The translations under genes were made by a program, and so were the position numbers. The notes beneath the pieces were generated by a model. It had not been told where the DNA came from. It ran no database searches and worked only from the letters and a program-made list of their open reading frames with translations. 9,521 nucleotides of DNA, taken from assembly GCA_002337545.1 (NCBI GenBank), contig DDGE01000052.1, forward strand, positions 40,433 through 49,953, written 5' to 3'. Position 1 is the first letter of the stretch. Each line of letters opens with the position of its first letter. Source of the stretch: Phycisphaerales bacterium UBA1910 (GTDB lineage Bacteria > Planctomycetota > Phycisphaerae > Phycisphaerales > UBA1924). This document shows, piece after piece, positions 6,351-9,521 of the stretch.

Positions 6351-6356
6351 TTTATA
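6351..6356 (-). promoter_or_regulatory. TATAAA, weak -10-like element
   Basis: TATAAA on the minus strand (6356 to 6351), about 35 bases before the doubtful ORF's ATG. The bases 16-18 upstream (around GGATGA) do not form a recognisable -35. It could drive a long leader for the operon; unsupported beyond the hexamer. Confidence 0.15.
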
Positions 6357-6683
6357 CCGCCCTATCTGACGGTCATCCAGATCTGTCTCGATCACTTCGC
6401 AATCTGACACAATCTGTTTCGCCCTCACGCGTCTCTAGATATGCTGACACACAGTGAGGCTGAGCTCGGACTGCGTCGACCGGAACCAATACGCTACACG
6501 CAAGGAGGGGTACTCGAACCGAAGATCACGATCAAACGACAGCATGTCGGTGACGATCCGCGATGACTGTATGCGGTGATCAAGGTGAAGCCGAAACATC
6601 GATCTGTGGCGTGAAAACGCAACCGAGCAAGCACTACAATCTGCTGGCCCACCGCACCTCTAGTAAATCGATCCTCTGAAATC

Positions 6684-6702
6684 AAAGCGGCGACTCCGCT
6701 CT
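6684..6702 (-). terminator. Possible weak terminator after the kinase gene
   Basis: On the minus strand, AGCGG and CCGCT form a perfect 5-bp stem around the loop AGTCG, extendable by a G-U and an A-U pair, followed by TTTGATTT. It lies about 58 bases after the kinase stop. The stem is short and the U-run broken, so termination here is only plausible. Confidence 0.3.
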
Positions 6703-6759
6703 TCGTTATCGATCAAATTGTGCACACTACAGGGAGATCATGATTTTGGGATGTCTAGT

Positions 6760-9393
6760 TCATTCATCCCGCCAAAGTAGTCGTTTCTCCTCAAGCTCAA
6801 GACTCCCATCGTCAACTTGCCAGCGCTCATATAACTCAGTAATCGCTCTGCGCACGATTCCAGCATCAGTACTCTGGCTATCGCCCCTTTGATTATGCTC
6901 CCAAGCACGAATGAGTGTGGATTCTGATTGTTCGTACTGCTCAAGGTCCATGAGAACCTGACCATGCAACCGTAAAAATTCGCTCATGAGGTAATGCGAA
7001 TCACGCCCACTCTCGTCAAGTGCACGAATGAGTGCCGACGTATATTCAAGCGCTTCACCAGCTCGAGACTGATCCCGAAGAATGGAAGCTAAAATCGTGT
7101 GAGCGGTCATCGTTCGTGTTTGATTGAGCTCGGGATCTACCGTTAACAAATGCTCCATATTTGCTCGGATCGTTTGTTCCGAGCGCTCAAGGTCGCCACT
7201 GTCGAGCAGCGCCTTGGCATAGGTGTTCGTGATATCCATTGTCGTAGGATGATTCGATCCGAGTCTCCCGCTTGCTTCCGTAACACCCTCTTGAAGCATC
7301 ATGAGCGCATCTTCGTACAGCTCCGCGTCAGCCATCGCGCGAGCAAGGTTCAACAGCGAGACAAAGGTTCTGGGGTCCCCTTCGCCGAGCACCTCTTTTC
7401 GGCCCTCGTATGCTTCTCGCCCGTAGACCATACTCTGTTGGACATTGCCAATCGACGCGAGCACAGAACAGAGATTGTTGAGCGTCGATAGCGTTGTTGG
7501 ATGTCGATCGCCGTACAGCTCTCGCTTGAGTTTGAGCGTGTCTTCCAGGATTGGTGCAGCTTCTTCATTTCGTCCAGTGCGAACCAAGAGCGCACCGAGG
7601 TTCCCGATCGCACGCGGGCGCAGAAACTCTGCCTCAGACGTACCGAGATCATCAATCACGCGCAGCTGACGCTTTGTGAGCTCAATCGCTTCGTCATCAC
7701 GTCCCTGGCGAGCCAAGCTGCCAACCACCGAATGCATCATCTGTGCTGATTCGAGCGAAAACTCGCCGTTTTCTGCTTCAGCGATTTCCCACTCACGAAT
7801 GTGATGCCTTTGAGCCAATCCTGGTTCACCGAGTTGCCCGAAAAGGAACCCGAGCGCATTGTGGATCCGCCCTTCGACATCTGGGCGCTCCTCGAACTTG
7901 CCCTCGAGGTTCTCTGATGCATTTACAAGCGCCTCGCGTACGGTCAGCTCTCGATCTGCGGTTCTTGATGGGTCTGCTGCCGAGAGTACATCCATGATGA
8001 AGAACTTGCTGAGGTCCTCGGCTGCTTGTGCCTCACTCAGCGCGATCTCAGCGGCTTCTTTCGCTTCTGTTTGTGCCTTGAGTTCCGCTTGCGCAGACAA
8101 CTTTGCCCGCTCTTGTTCATCGAGCGCCCACAACAAACCGACTGTTGTTCCAGCGATGCCGATAAGCATCGTCCCCAAAATGAGCGATGCCGCGATGACG
8201 CCACCTCTATTCCGACGGATGAACTTGCGCATAACATACGCTCTGCTCGCGGGGCGAGCAAGAACTGGTTCATTGCGCAAGAATCGGCTGATGTCTTCGC
8301 CAAGCGCACTTACGGTCTCGTATCGACGTCCTGGCTCTTTCTCCAGACACTTCATCACGATCCAGTCAAGATCACCCTTGAGTTGCCCTGGCTCGATTGT
8401 ACTGACGCTGCGCGTCTCCTCGCGTGACTTTGTCGCGAGCCGAGCGCTAGGGCGAGGCGGGTCTTGGTCGCGGATGCTCTGCACAAGCTCTTGATAACTC
8501 TTGCTCGTGAGTTCATCTCTGCTCAGCGGCGTCGTGCCTGTGAGCAACTCATACAAGACAACACCCAACGAGTACACATCCGTGCGCGTATCGATATCAC
8601 CCAATGCCGGATCTGCCTGCTCTGGTGACATGTACGCTGGTGTACCGACCGCCTGTGCTTGCATCGTCATCGTTGCTTCAGGCGTGAGATCACCTTGGGT
8701 GGCTTTGGCAATCCCAAAGTCGATCACCTTCGGTATCAGCTGTCCATCGCTCTGTGTCACGATGATGTTCGAGGGCTTGATATCGCGATGAATAATCCCC
8801 TTTTGATGTGCATGCTGAATCGCATTGCACACCATCATCACGAGCTCCAGCCTCGACCGGGTGTCGAGCCCATGCCGGGACGCATACTCGGTCACGGCTT
8901 CGCCGCGCACCAGTTCCATCGCAAAGTATGGCCGCCCGTCGTCGGTCAATCCCGAATCAATCACGGACGCGATGTTCGGGTGCTCCATCCTCGCCAGCGC
9001 CTGGCGTTCAAGATCAAACCTGGCAATCACACGCTGCGAATCCATCCCGAGCTTGATCACCTTGATGGCCACCGCCCTCGCAGGATTCTTCATTTCTGCG
9101 GCGTACACAACACCCATCCCACCCTCACCGATTCGCTCACCAATGATGTACCGATCGATCTTTGGGGGAGGTGCCTGCAATGGGCGGATGAGCGCTTCGA
9201 GCGGGAGCACGTGCGAAGGCTGGTCGAGCGGGCTCGCCTCCGCATGCGCGCCAAGCATCTGCTGCACCTGCTTGAGCAGGTCTTCATCATCTGAGCAGAG
9301 CTCAGCTGCCCGACGCTGCTGCTCGCCTGCGTCGAACTCGCGCACCTGCTCAAAGATCCTGCACACGAGATCGAAACGCTCAGCATCCGTCAT
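6760..9393 (-). CDS. Membrane-bound Ser/Thr protein kinase with TPR repeats
   Basis: 877 residues. An N-terminal region (1-75) precedes a Hanks-type catalytic domain (about 80-375): Gly loop IGEGGMG (88-94), Lys111 in AIK, the helix-C Glu129, HRDIKPSN (202-209) with catalytic Asp204, DFG at 225-227 and SPE at 256-258. All key residues are present, so it should be active. A single hydrophobic helix at about 398-424, preceded by basic RRNR, would place the kinase inside the cell. Residues 425-460 are Ala/Glu-rich and probably a coiled coil. The rest, about 500-860, is kinesin-light-chain-like TPR with a period near 42, clearest at GDRHPTT (628), GEGDPRT (670) and GSNHPTT (712). By topology the TPR part would lie outside the cytoplasmic membrane. 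It starts at ATG with AAGGA 9 bases upstream and overlaps the sigma-factor stop by ATGA, suggesting a common signalling pathway. Target unknown. Confidence 0.93.
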   Translation of the reverse strand: MTDAERFDLVCRIFEQVREFDAGEQQRRAAELCSDDEDLLKQVQQMLGAHAEASPLDQPSHVLPLEALIRPLQAPPPKIDRYIIGERIGEGGMGVVYAAEMKNPARAVAIKVIKLGMDSQRVIARFDLERQALARMEHPNIASVIDSGLTDDGRPYFAMELVRGEAVTEYASRHGLDTRSRLELVMMVCNAIQHAHQKGIIHRDIKPSNIIVTQSDGQLIPKVIDFGIAKATQGDLTPEATMTMQAQAVGTPAYMSPEQADPALGDIDTRTDVYSLGVVLYELLTGTTPLSRDELTSKSYQELVQSIRDQDPPRPSARLATKSREETRSVSTIEPGQLKGDLDWIVMKCLEKEPGRRYETVSALGEDISRFLRNEPVLARPASRAYVMRKFIRRNRGGVIAASLILGTMLIGIAGTTVGLLWALDEQERAKLSAQAELKAQTEAKEAAEIALSEAQAAEDLSKFFIMDVLSAADPSRTADRELTVREALVNASENLEGKFEERPDVEGRIHNALGFLFGQLGEPGLAQRHHIREWEIAEAENGEFSLESAQMMHSVVGSLARQGRDDEAIELTKRQLRVIDDLGTSEAEFLRPRAIGNLGALLVRTGRNEEAAPILEDTLKLKRELYGDRHPTTLSTLNNLCSVLASIGNVQQSMVYGREAYEGRKEVLGEGDPRTFVSLLNLARAMADAELYEDALMMLQEGVTEASGRLGSNHPTTMDITNTYAKALLDSGDLERSEQTIRANMEHLLTVDPELNQTRTMTAHTILASILRDQSRAGEALEYTSALIRALDESGRDSHYLMSEFLRLHGQVLMDLEQYEQSESTLIRAWEHNQRGDSQSTDAGIVRRAITELYERWQVDDGSLELEEKRLLWRDE

Positions 9394-9521
9394 AGCTGCG
9401 CGTCCTTGCCGATACGGCTACCAAGCCATGCGCGGGCCGCGTACCAGTCTGCTTCAATCGTTTTCTGAGAAACACCAACGACACGCGCGGCTTCTGCGTG
9501 CGTCATGCCGCCAAAGAAGAT
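9390..9521 (-). CDS. ECF-type sigma factor, C-terminal fragment (Sigma70_ECF, planctomycete type)
   Basis: Only the last 43 residues are in the window; the gene continues past the right edge. They read IFFGGMTHAEAARVVGVS, then a QKTIEADW and ARAWL segment, and end in DAQL before TGA. This is the region-4.2 helix-turn-helix, which binds the -35 promoter element; the FFGG(M/L)T...VS..T...DW..ARAWL pattern is that of the planctomycete Sigma70_ECF (TIGR02999-like) group. Its stop overlaps the kinase ATG by ATGA, so the two are co-transcribed. No anti-sigma gene is visible; in this group a linked kinase often stands in that place. Confidence 0.85.
   Translation of the reverse strand: MFFGGMTHAEAARVVGVSQKTIEADWYAARAWLGSRIGKDAQL

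Larger units (their letters stand above)
5968..6759. other. Intergenic region between the kinase gene and the metabolic operon
   Basis: A 792-base gap with no confident gene. It must hold the 3' end of the kinase transcript and the promoter of the five-gene operon. Seen in it: a possible terminator hairpin near 6693, ATCTG repeated at 6364, 6381, 6402 and 6412, a doubtful ORF (6028-6315), a 12-base tandem duplication (6136-6159), a ten-pair hairpin (6028-6056) and an inverted repeat TGTCA-N8-TGACA (6009-6026). I saw no tRNA, riboswitch core or insertion-sequence end. Confidence 0.7.

Noticed and set aside
6441..6566. 41-codon plus-strand ORF beginning MLTHSEAELG
   Set aside because: No ribosome site, runs against all neighbours, no recognised family; length expected by chance.
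6494..6685. 63-codon minus-strand ORF in the gap
   Set aside because: No Shine-Dalgarno, no domain, and irregular composition; it starts within the possible terminator hairpin.
7859..8494. 211-codon plus-strand ORF opposite the kinase gene (and a similar one at 8659-9294)
   Set aside because: Both are Ser/Arg- or His/Arg-rich shadows of the kinase catalytic and TM regions.

Overview
The window looks like chromosomal DNA of a planctomycete, possibly of the Phycisphaerae. The main evidence is at the right end, where the tail of a Sigma70_ECF-type sigma factor overlaps a Pkn-type Ser/Thr kinase that carries one membrane helix and a TPR-rich C-terminal half. That pairing is typical of Planctomycetota. 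Base composition is moderate, near 50-55% GC by eye. Taxonomy is an inference from gene content; there is no rRNA or marker gene here. Every confident gene lies on the minus strand, so transcription runs right to left.

Region 1 (9521 down to 6760) is a signalling unit. The 3' end of the ECF sigma gene overlaps the kinase start by ATGA. The 877-residue kinase has an N-terminal region, an intact catalytic domain, a transmembrane segment, a probable coiled coil and TPR repeats. A weak hairpin about 60 bases after its stop may be a terminator.

Region 2 (6759 to 5968, 792 bases) is largely non-coding. It holds one doubtful 95-codon ORF, a tandem 12-base duplication, a ten-base-pair hairpin and a small inverted repeat just in front of the next operon. 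This is where that operon's promoter should lie, but no convincing -35/-10 pair is visible.

Region 3 (5967 down to 8) is a tight five-gene operon in which each gene overlaps the next by exactly 4 bases. In order it encodes a short citrate synthase-superfamily protein of the citryl-CoA lyase type, an HD-domain protein, a fused LeuC-LeuD-type aconitase that closely resembles fungal homoaconitase (Lys4), an isocitrate/homoisocitrate/isopropylmalate dehydrogenase-family enzyme, and an MmgE/PrpD-family (de)hydratase.

Taken together these enzymes could carry out the whole logic of citrate-like chemistry: C-C bond formation or cleavage between an acyl-CoA and a 2-oxoacid, dehydration of the tertiary alcohol (MmgE/PrpD), rehydration to the isomer (Lys4-like aconitase), and NAD-dependent oxidative decarboxylation to a 2-oxoacid one carbon longer than the starting one. 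This is neither the normal TCA cycle, nor the methylcitrate cycle, nor leucine biosynthesis as usually encoded. The substrate cannot be read from sequence. The HD protein inside the operon has no obvious role in this chemistry and lacks the His of its HD doublet. This operon is the strongest candidate here for an undescribed pathway.
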